From assembly GCF_001642835.1 (NCBI RefSeq), contig NZ_LXEI01000004.1:62001-126000 (forward strand): 64,000 nucleotides of DNA, written 5' to 3'. Under the pieces are notes generated by a model. The model did not search any database. It was not told the DNA's origin and was given only the letters and a program-made list of their open reading frames with translations. Origin of the DNA: Pseudotamlana agarivorans (lineage in GTDB: Bacteria; Bacteroidota; Bacteroidia; Flavobacteriales; Flavobacteriaceae). Position 1 is the stretch's first letter. Every line of letters starts with the position of its first letter. This document shows positions 43,830 through 51,950 of the stretch, piece after piece. The translations under genes and the position numbers were made by a program.

Positions 43830-44915
43830 CTAAGCCTGGTTTAGGTCTTGAATGTATGCCGAAGGAAGCATATTAAATTTGTTTTTAAAACACTTAGAAA
43901 AATAGGCGAGACTGTTAAATCCTGTTGAAAATGCAATTTCTGAAATATTGCCTTGTTGCTGTTCTAATAAGTTTAAGGCCTTCTCTAGTTTATAATCTCT
44001 AATAAAAGTGTTGGGTGATTTGCCTGTAAGTGCCATTAGTTTACGGTATAATTGTGATTTGCTGTAACCTAATTCTTTACAAAATGCATCAAGGTTAAAG
44101 GAAGGGTTTTGCCAAGAAGCTTCTACAACATCCATAACTTGCAAAAGAAATTTTTCTTCGAGGGGTTTTAGCGCTCGTGTTTTTTCATTGAGTGATAATT
44201 TTGTACACTTTTCCTTTTCAAAAAGCTTTTTAACCTCATGTGATATGATGATTTCTGCATTAATGTGTTCACACATGTGACTGGCAAGAGAAATGGCATC
44301 TTCAAAGAAACTGGCTTTTTGAGCCACAGGCAATCCTGATGCAATGCCTATTTTTGCTTTATTAAGCGGTGTTTTTTTATAGTGCTCTAAAAGCGATTCG
44401 GTATTAAAGGCGCATTGGATAGCTTCTTTAGCCGATTCGAATGAAATTAAATAATTGGTACTGTCTTGTTTTACTAGTGTGCCTTGATGAGTTTCTATTT
44501 GTTTTAGTAGCTCTTTGTCAAAATCACCTTGTCCTGTAGCTAGTGTTTTAGAAGGGGGATTTGGTGAAATTGGTAAGCGAATCAACATGATAATTCGAAA
44601 AGGGGATTCGTCAATAAAACCATTTTGTGGATCAGGGTCGGAGATTCTACCTAAAAAAGATTCTACTAGATTGGGCTCTACTTCAATAATGGTATTCGGA
44701 ACATTGCCGTGAGCATGTTTGTGCATATGCTCTATGGCCTCTCTACTTGGAGCTTCAATGAGACAGAAAACGTTTTTACGCTTATTGTCGAACCAATACG
44801 TAAAACCACGGCATCCAAATTCGTGTTCAATTTTTAAGTCTTCTTGATGTATTTCCGCTAAAAGTTCTGGCGAAACGTTTTCAGGTACATCGTGGCGATC
44901 CATGAATATCGGCAT
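43830..44915 (-). CDS. AraC-family regulator with DUF4242 and degenerate cyclase-like domains
   Basis: A 361-residue protein in three parts. Residues 1-90 are a DUF4242 domain (FMDRHDVPENVSPELL, then HMHKHAHGNVPN). Residues about 105-235 match class III nucleotide cyclases in pattern (LISFESAKEAIQCAFNT, AKIGIASGLPV, AISLASHMCEHINAEIIISHEV). The metal-binding Asp residues of active cyclases are not in place, so I take it as a non-catalytic domain. Residues about 250-358 are an AraC helix-turn-helix pair (LDAFCKELGYSKSQLYRKL, ISEIAFSTGFNSLAYFSKCFK). It is likely a transcription factor that senses a ligand or metal and may control the secreted DUF4242 gene 118 nt downstream. Confidence 0.8.
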   Translation of the reverse strand: MPIFMDRHDVPENVSPELLAEIHQEDLKIEHEFGCRGFTYWFDNKRKNVFCLIEAPSREAIEHMHKHAHGNVPNTIIEVEPNLVESFLGRISDPDPQNGFIDESPFRIIMLIRLPISPNPPSKTLATGQGDFDKELLKQIETHQGTLVKQDSTNYLISFESAKEAIQCAFNTESLLEHYKKTPLNKAKIGIASGLPVAQKASFFEDAISLASHMCEHINAEIIISHEVKKLFEKEKCTKLSLNEKTRALKPLEEKFLLQVMDVVEASWQNPSFNLDAFCKELGYSKSQLYRKLMALTGKSPNTFIRDYKLEKALNLLEQQQGNISEIAFSTGFNSLAYFSKCFKNKFNMLPSAYIQDLNQA

Positions 44916-45129
44916 AACACAACTGTTTTGTACACAAATTAAAGATTTTTAGTGTGTTATGCAATTTTGTTCGTTCATCGGTCAGCTTATAAATACATAA
45001 TGATGATTGTTGTAGCTTATAAACTTTACTATCTTTAACCTAAATTATGCATTAGGAATCGTAATGAGGGTTTCAGGCCGTAATAGATTTTATAATGCAT
45101 ATTTTGGCTTTAATCCTAAATTACATGTT

Positions 45130-45771
45130 ATGAGTAATTACAAGTGCGTCATTTTCGACTGCGACGGCGTATTGGTCGATAGTGAACCTACAAGTATTCA
45201 AGTTTTGGTTGATATCGCTAATGAATATGGAGCCAACATTGATTTAAATTATGGAATGAAGCATTTTAAAGGCAGTTTTTTTACAGCTTGTAAGCAAATG
45301 ATAAGTGATTTAACCCAAAAGGAGCTTCCGGATAGTTTAGAAGCTGAATACCGAGACCGTAGTTTTGAAGCCTTTCAGAAAAAAATGGAACCTGTTGAAG
45401 GCGTAAAGGATGTTATTGAACATTTAAATTTACCGTTTTGTGTGGCTTCCAGCGGTCCTGAATCTAAAATCAGACTTAATTTAGGTCTAGCTGGTTTATT
45501 ACCTTTTTTTGAAGGACGGATTTTTAGTTGTTATGCATTAGAGAAGTGGAAACCCGATCCTGCTGTGTTTTTATGGGCAGCAAAAACCATGGGCTTTAAA
45601 CCTGAAGATTGTTTGGTTATAGAAGATAGTCTTTCTGGCGTAAAAGCAGCCAAAGCAGGTGGATTTGATGTTTTTGGTTTCACCGCGCACGATCCCGATA
45701 ATGAATTAAAATCTTTTGCAACGAAAACATTTTCTAAAATGAGTGACTTGTTGGAGCTTATTGAGGGGTGA
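45130..45771 (+). CDS. HAD-superfamily phosphatase (beta-phosphoglucomutase-like, IA)
   Basis: A 213-residue protein from the ATG at 45130. Upstream in-frame starts would add 22 residues before the fold, so this one is preferred. FDCDGVLVDSEPT carries the nucleophile Asp and the acid/base Asp. ASSGPESK is motif II, and WKPDPAVFLWAAKTMG followed by VIEDSLSGVKAAKAGG gives motifs III and IV. Substrates of such enzymes are sugar phosphates or phosphoglycolate; not decidable here. It is a single gene, convergent with dinB. Confidence 0.85.
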   Translation: MSNYKCVIFDCDGVLVDSEPTSIQVLVDIANEYGANIDLNYGMKHFKGSFFTACKQMISDLTQKELPDSLEAEYRDRSFEAFQKKMEPVEGVKDVIEHLNLPFCVASSGPESKIRLNLGLAGLLPFFEGRIFSCYALEKWKPDPAVFLWAAKTMGFKPEDCLVIEDSLSGVKAAKAGGFDVFGFTAHDPDNELKSFATKTFSKMSDLLELIEG

Positions 45772-45801
45772 TGGCTTTACGTGATGTTTGCCTACAGTTT
45801 A

Positions 45802-47019
45802 TCACTGCCGTCTATTAGGCAATAAAGGAGGCGGTTCGCCCGAAAAAGGATTCCAACGGCTAATACTTTTGGCTCCCATTCCTGCAGCACTTATAACAGC
45901 ACGGTCACCATAGCGTTCGCGCATTCTGTCTATAGCATCCGAGAGGTTTAATTGTTTTTCATTGTCTTCAAACAAATTAATTTGATGTCCTCCAGCAACC
46001 AAATGGCTAAACTTTACACCAATAAGACGCACCAGCATGCGGCGGTTGTAAAGTTTATCAAACAAATCTAAAATCACCGGAATAATGTTATGATCCATAG
46101 CGCTGTAAGGAATACGTTGTTGTTGGGTATAAGTTTGAAAATCGGAGTAGCGAATTTTAAACGTCACACAGGCTGTTAACTTATTACCGCGGCGTAATTG
46201 ATAGGCCAAATTTTCGGTCATTGCTACAAGAATACCTCTTAACTTCACCACATCAATCGTATCTTTATTAAAAGTGCGCTCGGTTGAAATGGACTTGCGT
46301 TCGTGATACTGCACCACAGGGTTCGAATCGATTCCATTCGCTTTCTTCCAAATCGTGAGTCCGTTTTTACCCAGCACACGCTGTATGACATCCATAGGCA
46401 TACCTTGTATGGTTTTAATCTGTTTCACGCCTAAATCGCATAAGATTTTATAAGTGACCTCGCCTACCATAGGAATTTTTTTTACCGAAAGCGGCGCTAA
46501 AAAAGGTTTTTCCTGACCTGTTAAAATTCTAATTTCGTTATTAGGCTTGGCTTCACCTGTAGCAATTTTAGAAACCGTTTTGTTAACCGATAAACCAAAT
46601 GAAATGGGTAATCCTGTTTCCTTTATAATACGTTGCCGTAATTCGGAAGCCAGTTTATGACAACCAAAAAACTTATCCATTCCGGTAAGGTCGATATAAA
46701 ACTCATCGATAGAGGCCTTTTCGTAAAGCGGTACACTTTCTTTAATCACCTCGGTAACATCTTTGGAAAAATTACTGTAAACTCCCGCGTTTCCACGCAG
46801 TACAACAGCCTCAGGACACAGCATTTTTGCCATACGCATGGGCATGGCCGAATGCACACCAAATTTTCTAGCCTCGTAACTACAAGAAGCCACGACACCC
46901 CTGTCGGAAGTACCACCAATAAGCACTGGTCGCCCAATTAAACGGCTGTCTAACAAACGCTCGCAAGACACAAAAAAAGTGTCTAAATCCATGTGAACTA
47001 TAGCTCTTTCTTTTAACAT
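45802..47019 (-). CDS. dinB: Y-family DNA polymerase (Pol IV-like)
   Basis: A 405-residue translesion polymerase. HMDLDTFFVSCER near the N terminus has the first catalytic Asp, YSIDEFYID-type motif (ASIDEFYIDLTGMD) the second Asp and Glu. FGLSVNKTVSKIATGEAKPN is the nucleotide-binding finger/palm region, followed by helix-hairpin-helix VKKIPMVGEVTYKIL and a little-finger domain. It synthesises DNA across lesions with low fidelity. The start overlaps the end of the DnaE gene by 7 nt, so the two polymerases are co-translated. It lies in a two-gene operon that resembles mutagenesis cassettes. Confidence 0.9.
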   Translation of the reverse strand: MLKERAIVHMDLDTFFVSCERLLDSRLIGRPVLIGGTSDRGVVASCSYEARKFGVHSAMPMRMAKMLCPEAVVLRGNAGVYSNFSKDVTEVIKESVPLYEKASIDEFYIDLTGMDKFFGCHKLASELRQRIIKETGLPISFGLSVNKTVSKIATGEAKPNNEIRILTGQEKPFLAPLSVKKIPMVGEVTYKILCDLGVKQIKTIQGMPMDVIQRVLGKNGLTIWKKANGIDSNPVVQYHERKSISTERTFNKDTIDVVKLRGILVAMTENLAYQLRRGNKLTACVTFKIRYSDFQTYTQQQRIPYSAMDHNIIPVILDLFDKLYNRRMLVRLIGVKFSHLVAGGHQINLFEDNEKQLNLSDAIDRMRERYGDRAVISAAGMGAKSISRWNPFSGEPPPLLPNRRQ

Positions 47020-49991
47020 GATGCTGCAATGGTGTTTTTGGTTTCGGCGTATCTAGGATCCTGAATGATTCCACACTTAACCATAGAAATCACTTCTATA
47101 TTGATGCAGCCAAATTCATTTAAAACCTTTCCTGTAATGGAATAAACACCTTTACCTCTAAAAGGAAATTTACTGGCTATAGGTGGAAAGTGTACGGTAT
47201 CTAAAAAATGACCCTTCCGATCTAAAAAGGTACCGAAATACATGACTTTCTGATTTTTTGTTACACTGTATTTTGTGGTCACTAAATAACCTTCAACCGT
47301 AACGATTTTACCTGTGAAATTCATCAAATCTGAAGCCAGCCATACGGGGTTTGAAGGTGTTTCTAACAATTCAAAAGGATGACAAAGAGGAAAACCTAAA
47401 AGCTCTAATTCTTCAAAAGCATTTTCTAATAATGAACTTGATAGTTTGGGTATTGTATATTGAACTTTTGCGGTGGTAAACAGTGCTATTGTGGTGTTTT
47501 CTGTAGGTGCTTTTTTATTTTTTAAATGTGCTTCCCAGAGTAATTCTCGTTTATTAACACCTGTAAAACGAAAGGCATTAATTTTTATGAGAATAGAAAT
47601 TTGCTCGATGGAAATAGGCAGGCGCTCTATAAAATCATCCAAACTTTTAAAAACACCATGTTTTGTACGTTCAGCGTGCAACATTTTAATGGTATTTTGC
47701 TCTAAAGCATGCAAAAACATGAAACCTAAATAAATGGTTTTACCCTGAATATAAGCTTCATTAAAGCTCGTGTTTACACAGGGCGCTTCAATAGTGGCAC
47801 CGTGCATTCTGGCCTCATGTACATAAAACTCGGTTTGGTAAAATCCGCCAAAATTATTAATGGTTGCCACCATATACTCTAAAGGGTAGTAGGCTTTTAA
47901 AAATAGGCTTTGATAACTTTCTACAGCATAAGACGCCGAGTGCCCTTTAGCAAAAGCATAACCCGCAAAACTTTCTATCTGGTTCCATATTTGATGTATA
48001 ACTACTTCGGGTTCCCCTTTTTGTATACAGTTATGGAAAAACTGCTGTTTAACACTTAAAAACGCTTTTTTAGAACGCAATTTTCCCGACATGCCTCGGC
48101 GCAAAATATCGGCTTCGGCCAAAGACAATCCACCATAATAATGCGCTACTTTTATCACATCTTCTTGGTACACCATAACCCCATAGGTTTCGGGCATAAT
48201 TTTAAGCAGTATAGGGTGTGCTGTTTTGCGGCGCTCGGGGTAACGGTGACGTAAAATAAACTCGCGCATCATACCAGAACGCGCCACTCCGGGGCGAATA
48301 ATGGAACTCGCTGCTACCAAACTCAAATAATTATCGACTTGTAATTTTTTAAGGAGCATACGCATGGCGGGCGATTCCACATAAAAACAGCCAATAGCCT
48401 TCGCGTTTCTAAGCAAATCTTTAATTTTTTCGTCTTGCTTAAATTTTTTTATATCGTGTATGTCTACAGGTGGCTTTTCGGGATGATTGTAAGCTATAAT
48501 TTCTACGGCTTCTTTAATTTTTCCTAGGCCACGCTGACTCAAAATATCGAATTTATATAAGCCTATATCCTCGGCAGTAATCATATCAAACTGCGTGGTT
48601 GCATAACCTTTAGGAGGTAAAAACGTGGCGGTATAATAATGAATAGGCTTCTCTGAAATGATAATACCACTGGCATGAATACCCAAATAATTGGGGAAAC
48701 CTTGAATATATTTACTGTAAACCAGTACCAGTTTAGATAATTTGTCTAAATCTTTCTCTTGGTATCGACGTTTTGTAAGTCTGTCAATTTCAGCTTTTGG
48801 CAATCCAAATACTTTACCCAATTCGCGTACCGATGCTTTAAATTTAAAGGTGTTGTACACGGCTAATAAGGCGGTGTTTTTGAAATTTTCAAATATAAAT
48901 CGCGTGATATCATCGCGGTCTTTCCATGAAAAATCGATATCAAAATCTGGCGGATTTTTACGATATAAGTTGATAAACCGCTCGAAATATAAATCCAATT
49001 CTATAGGATCGACATCGGTAATTCTTAATAAATAGGCCACAATACTATTGGCGCCACTGCCACGCCCTACATAAAAATAACCTTTATTCCGTGCGTAGTC
49101 TAAAATTTTCCAGTTGATTAAAAAGTAGGATACAAAAGCCTTTTCTTTAATAATTTCTAATTCTTTTTTGATGCGCTTATACACCGCTTCATCGGGATTT
49201 TTATAACGATACGGAATACCTTCATAGGTTAGTTTTTTGAGCAATTGATAATCGGAGCTTTCACTTTCTGTATAGGATTTCTGATTATTAGGTGTTTCTT
49301 TCGAGAAGTCGAAATTAATGTGACAAGATTTTAAAAGCGTTGCTGTATTTTCTAAAAGCTCAGGGAATTCACTATAGGTTTTATATAATGTTTTGTACGG
49401 TAACATGTAATGGTTTGCCTTGCCTTCTTCACTTTTAGGTAACTTACTTAACAACGTATTATTAGCTATGGCACGCAATAAACGATGGGTATTGAAATCC
49501 TTTTTACTTTCAAAAGAAACGGTTTGTAATACCACCAATTTATCTCTTAAATGTTTCCACTGTGAAAACTTAAGCGCATTTAAATCTGCTGGTTTTATGC
49601 CTAAAAATTCGTGGTCCTCCAGATGAAATACCCGCTGATTGCGATAAGGATAAACCGTGAAAACACCGTCTAAAACAGGTGCTTTCTCTGGAATTTCTAA
49701 ACGGTTATCATGCAAAAACTGCGACAAATACCGGTTAATATTTTGAAACCCTTTATTGTTTTTAGCCAACAAAATAAACTGCTGTTGGGCTCCATTTCTA
49801 AAATCGACACCAAGTACGGGTTTTACATCATATTGGTCTGATAATCGTGCAAAATCTAAGCAGGCCGAAGTGCTATTAATATCGGTAAGTGCTAAGGTTT
49901 TAAATCCGTTTTTAGCCGCTATAGCAAGCAGTTGTTCTGGCTTTATAGTGCCGTAGCGTAAGCTGTAATATGAATGACAATTAAGATACAT
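47013..49991 (-). CDS. Second, short DNA polymerase III alpha subunit (DnaE2/ImuC-like)
   Basis: A 992-residue DnaE. Residues 1-~215 are a PHP domain with changed metal ligands: CHSYYSL where replicative forms have HVHSDYSL, and LTDINS where they have LTDHGN. The polymerase palm carries PPDFDIDFSW (two catalytic Asp) and KFDILSQRGLGKI (third Asp). A helix-hairpin region and a C-terminal OB-like domain (VTVEGYLVTTKY to ITGKVLNEFG) follow. Replicative Bacteroidota DnaE is generally much longer, so this looks like the error-prone paralogue. dinB overlaps its 3' end by 7 nt. An inverted repeat near its promoter may be an operator. Confidence 0.85.
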   Translation of the reverse strand: MYLNCHSYYSLRYGTIKPEQLLAIAAKNGFKTLALTDINSTSACLDFARLSDQYDVKPVLGVDFRNGAQQQFILLAKNNKGFQNINRYLSQFLHDNRLEIPEKAPVLDGVFTVYPYRNQRVFHLEDHEFLGIKPADLNALKFSQWKHLRDKLVVLQTVSFESKKDFNTHRLLRAIANNTLLSKLPKSEEGKANHYMLPYKTLYKTYSEFPELLENTATLLKSCHINFDFSKETPNNQKSYTESESSDYQLLKKLTYEGIPYRYKNPDEAVYKRIKKELEIIKEKAFVSYFLINWKILDYARNKGYFYVGRGSGANSIVAYLLRITDVDPIELDLYFERFINLYRKNPPDFDIDFSWKDRDDITRFIFENFKNTALLAVYNTFKFKASVRELGKVFGLPKAEIDRLTKRRYQEKDLDKLSKLVLVYSKYIQGFPNYLGIHASGIIISEKPIHYYTATFLPPKGYATTQFDMITAEDIGLYKFDILSQRGLGKIKEAVEIIAYNHPEKPPVDIHDIKKFKQDEKIKDLLRNAKAIGCFYVESPAMRMLLKKLQVDNYLSLVAASSIIRPGVARSGMMREFILRHRYPERRKTAHPILLKIMPETYGVMVYQEDVIKVAHYYGGLSLAEADILRRGMSGKLRSKKAFLSVKQQFFHNCIQKGEPEVVIHQIWNQIESFAGYAFAKGHSASYAVESYQSLFLKAYYPLEYMVATINNFGGFYQTEFYVHEARMHGATIEAPCVNTSFNEAYIQGKTIYLGFMFLHALEQNTIKMLHAERTKHGVFKSLDDFIERLPISIEQISILIKINAFRFTGVNKRELLWEAHLKNKKAPTENTTIALFTTAKVQYTIPKLSSSLLENAFEELELLGFPLCHPFELLETPSNPVWLASDLMNFTGKIVTVEGYLVTTKYSVTKNQKVMYFGTFLDRKGHFLDTVHFPPIASKFPFRGKGVYSITGKVLNEFGCINIEVISMVKCGIIQDPRYAETKNTIAASC

Positions 49992-49995
49992 AAAG

Positions 49996-50003
49996 CAAAA
50001 TTA
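49996..50003 (-). promoter_or_regulatory. Candidate -7 element for the dnaE2-like/dinB operon
   Basis: On the minus strand this reads TAATTTTG, an exact TAnnTTTG match that ends 4 nt before the ATG at 49991, leaving almost no leader. It abuts the inverted repeat at 50004-50040. Confidence 0.4.
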
Positions 50004-50040
50004 GCTACAATAAATAGTTATTATTGCTTGTATTTGTAGC
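50004..50040. promoter_or_regulatory. Inverted repeat upstream of the polymerase operon, candidate operator
   Basis: GCTACAA (50004-50010) and TTGTAGC (50034-50040) are perfect 7-bp arms with 23 nt between. A second, nested repeat TTGCT (50024-50028) / AGCAA (50038-50042) overlaps the distal arm. The position next to the -7 element would suit a repressor of a damage-inducible operon. Confidence 0.4.
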
Positions 50041-50225
50041 AAAAAGTGTTAAATTTTGAGATGGATGAATTGTATTAATATAGGCTGTATGTTAGATCTT
50101 CCTTGCCCATACCTTGAAACTTTGCAGCTTTGAAACTTTAAACCTCTACTGATTCATATCATTTACACGACCAAACATTCAATAAATAAACAATTATCCG
50201 ATTTAACAATTAAACATAAATCCAT

Positions 50226-50233
50226 TACTTTTG
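50226..50233 (+). promoter_or_regulatory. Candidate -7 element very close to the SprT-like start
   Basis: TACTTTTG matches TAnnTTTG and ends only 5 nt before the ATG at 50239, so the transcript would have almost no leader. The rest of the 49992-50238 gap holds the polymerase operon's candidate control sites. Confidence 0.35.
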
Positions 50234-50238
50234 CTTTA

Positions 50239-50835
50239 ATGCAGGACACACTTCAAAATTACATTCCCAAAAAAGCAGTACCTCAAATTTTACAGCTTTT
50301 AGAACATGAGCATTTAACGGTAAAAATTAAAAACGAACGTAAAACCCGTCATGGTGATTATAAACGTTTACCTAACGGCAAGCATCAAATTACGGTAAAC
50401 TCCAATTTGAATTGCTACCGATTTTTAATTACTTTGGTTCATGAAATCGCCCATTTAGAGGCTTTTAATACTTATGGGAAGTATATTAAACCTCATGGTA
50501 AAGAATGGAAGTATACTTTTCAGCGATTAATGTTGCCATTTTTAAATCCAGAAGTTTTTCCTATGGATTTACTCCCTTTATTGGCGAGACATTTTAAAAA
50601 CCCAAAGGCGAGTAGTGATACAGATGCGCATTTATCATTAGCACTAAAACAATTTGATGAACCTAATGATAAAACCTATATTTTTGAGGTGCCTATGGGG
50701 CATAATTTTAAAATTTATAATGGTAAAATTTTCAAAATGATAAAAAAACGTGTAAAGCGTTTTGAATGTGTGGAAGTTAAATCAGGTAAAGTATATTTGT
50801 TTAGTCCGAATGCCGAAGTAGAACTTTTAAATTGA
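50239..50835 (+). CDS. SprT-like zinc-metallopeptidase domain protein
   Basis: A 198-residue protein. LVHEIAHLEAF near residues 72-82 carries the HExxH zinc site; a further His in KPHGKEW follows at the position of the third ligand of SprT-like proteins. The C-terminal third is a basic beta-rich segment (FKMIKKRVKRFECVEV) in place of the usual zinc ribbon. SprT/Spartan-type proteases act on DNA-protein crosslinks in eukaryotes; the bacterial role is not settled. Its position beside an error-prone polymerase operon (divergent) is suggestive. It is followed 29 nt later by manC. Confidence 0.82.
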   Translation: MQDTLQNYIPKKAVPQILQLLEHEHLTVKIKNERKTRHGDYKRLPNGKHQITVNSNLNCYRFLITLVHEIAHLEAFNTYGKYIKPHGKEWKYTFQRLMLPFLNPEVFPMDLLPLLARHFKNPKASSDTDAHLSLALKQFDEPNDKTYIFEVPMGHNFKIYNGKIFKMIKKRVKRFECVEVKSGKVYLFSPNAEVELLN

Positions 50836-50864
50836 AAATATTTAAATATTAAAAAAATAATAAG

Positions 50865-51944
50865 ATGAAGAAGAATTATTACGCGATATTAATGGCTGGA
50901 GGTGTCGGATCACGATTTTGGCCTGTGAGCACCGAGGAGTTTCCTAAGCAATTTCACGACATGCTAGGAACCGGCGATACGCTTATTCAGAAGACTTTTC
51001 ACCGTTTAGCAAAACTGATACCTCAAGAGAATATATTTATTTTAACCAACGAGCGTTATAACGACTTGGTTTTAGAGCAGCTACCAGAGGTGACGCAACG
51101 CCAGGTTGTTTTGGAGCCTGCCATGCGAAATACAGCGCCTTGTATTTTATATGCTTCATTAAAAATCCAGAAAGAAAATCCGGATGCCGTAATGATTGTA
51201 GCTCCAAGTGATCACTGGATTGAAGATGAAGACACCTTCTCTAAAAATGTAGAACAAGCCTTTGAATTTTGTTCTGAAAACGATGCGCTTATGACATTGG
51301 GCATTCAACCTACATTTCCAAACACAGGTTATGGTTATATTGAATACGATAAGGCTTCCGCGGAAGCGATAAAACCCGTAAATCAATTTAGAGAAAAACC
51401 AGATTATGAAACGGCTAAAGCCTTTATATCTCAAGGTAATTTTCTTTGGAATGCAGGAATATTCATGTGGAGTGTAAAAACGGTATTGAATACGTTTCAG
51501 AAAAATCAACCAGAATTGTTCGAGCTTTTTGAATCTGGAATCAGTGCTTATAACACCGATGCTGAAACCGATTTCATAAAAGAAAACTATCCGAAGGCCG
51601 AAAACATATCGGTAGATTATGCCATTATGGAAAAGTCTAAAAACGTGTATGTGATTGCAGCAGAATTCGACTGGAACGATTTAGGGACCTGGGGTAGTTT
51701 ATATGATAAACTTGATAAAACTAAAAATGGGAATGCCGTTGTAAACGCTAGAGTTTTACCTGAAGATGCTTCTGGAAATATGATTCGCACCAAAAAGGAT
51801 AAAATTGTGGTTGTAGACGGTTTACAGGATTATATTATTGTAGATAAAGAAGAAGTTTTGCTTATCTTTCCTAAGTCTAAAGAACAGGATATTAAAAAAG
51901 TGCTCCAAAATGTGAAAGATGAATTTGGAGAACAATATGGTTAA
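50865..51944 (+). CDS. manC: Mannose-1-phosphate guanylyltransferase
   Basis: A 359-residue nucleotidyltransferase. MAGGVGSRFWPVSTEEFPKQF is the GTP-binding signature (residues 11-31); later motifs are VLEPAMRNTAPC, APSDHWIED, FREKPDYETA and FLWNAGIFMW. It makes GDP-mannose for surface polysaccharide or glycoprotein. The phosphomannose-isomerase cupin domain of the long bifunctional form is absent. One copy of the GC-rich dispersed motif (51355-51368) lies inside the frame and encodes ASAEA. The DUF389 gene begins 6 nt after its stop. Confidence 0.92.
   Translation: MKKNYYAILMAGGVGSRFWPVSTEEFPKQFHDMLGTGDTLIQKTFHRLAKLIPQENIFILTNERYNDLVLEQLPEVTQRQVVLEPAMRNTAPCILYASLKIQKENPDAVMIVAPSDHWIEDEDTFSKNVEQAFEFCSENDALMTLGIQPTFPNTGYGYIEYDKASAEAIKPVNQFREKPDYETAKAFISQGNFLWNAGIFMWSVKTVLNTFQKNQPELFELFESGISAYNTDAETDFIKENYPKAENISVDYAIMEKSKNVYVIAAEFDWNDLGTWGSLYDKLDKTKNGNAVVNARVLPEDASGNMIRTKKDKIVVVDGLQDYIIVDKEEVLLIFPKSKEQDIKKVLQNVKDEFGEQYG
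51355..51368. repeat. GC-rich dispersed motif inside manC
   Basis: CTTCCGCGGAAGCG, encodes ASAEA in the plus-strand frame. Confidence 0.5.
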
Positions 51945-51950
51945 TAACAT

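Noticed and set aside
45788-45822. TTGCCTA/TAGGCAA repeat between the HAD gene and dinB
   Set aside because: 7-bp arms with a 21-nt loop, overlapping the dinB 3' end; weak terminator evidence on either strand.
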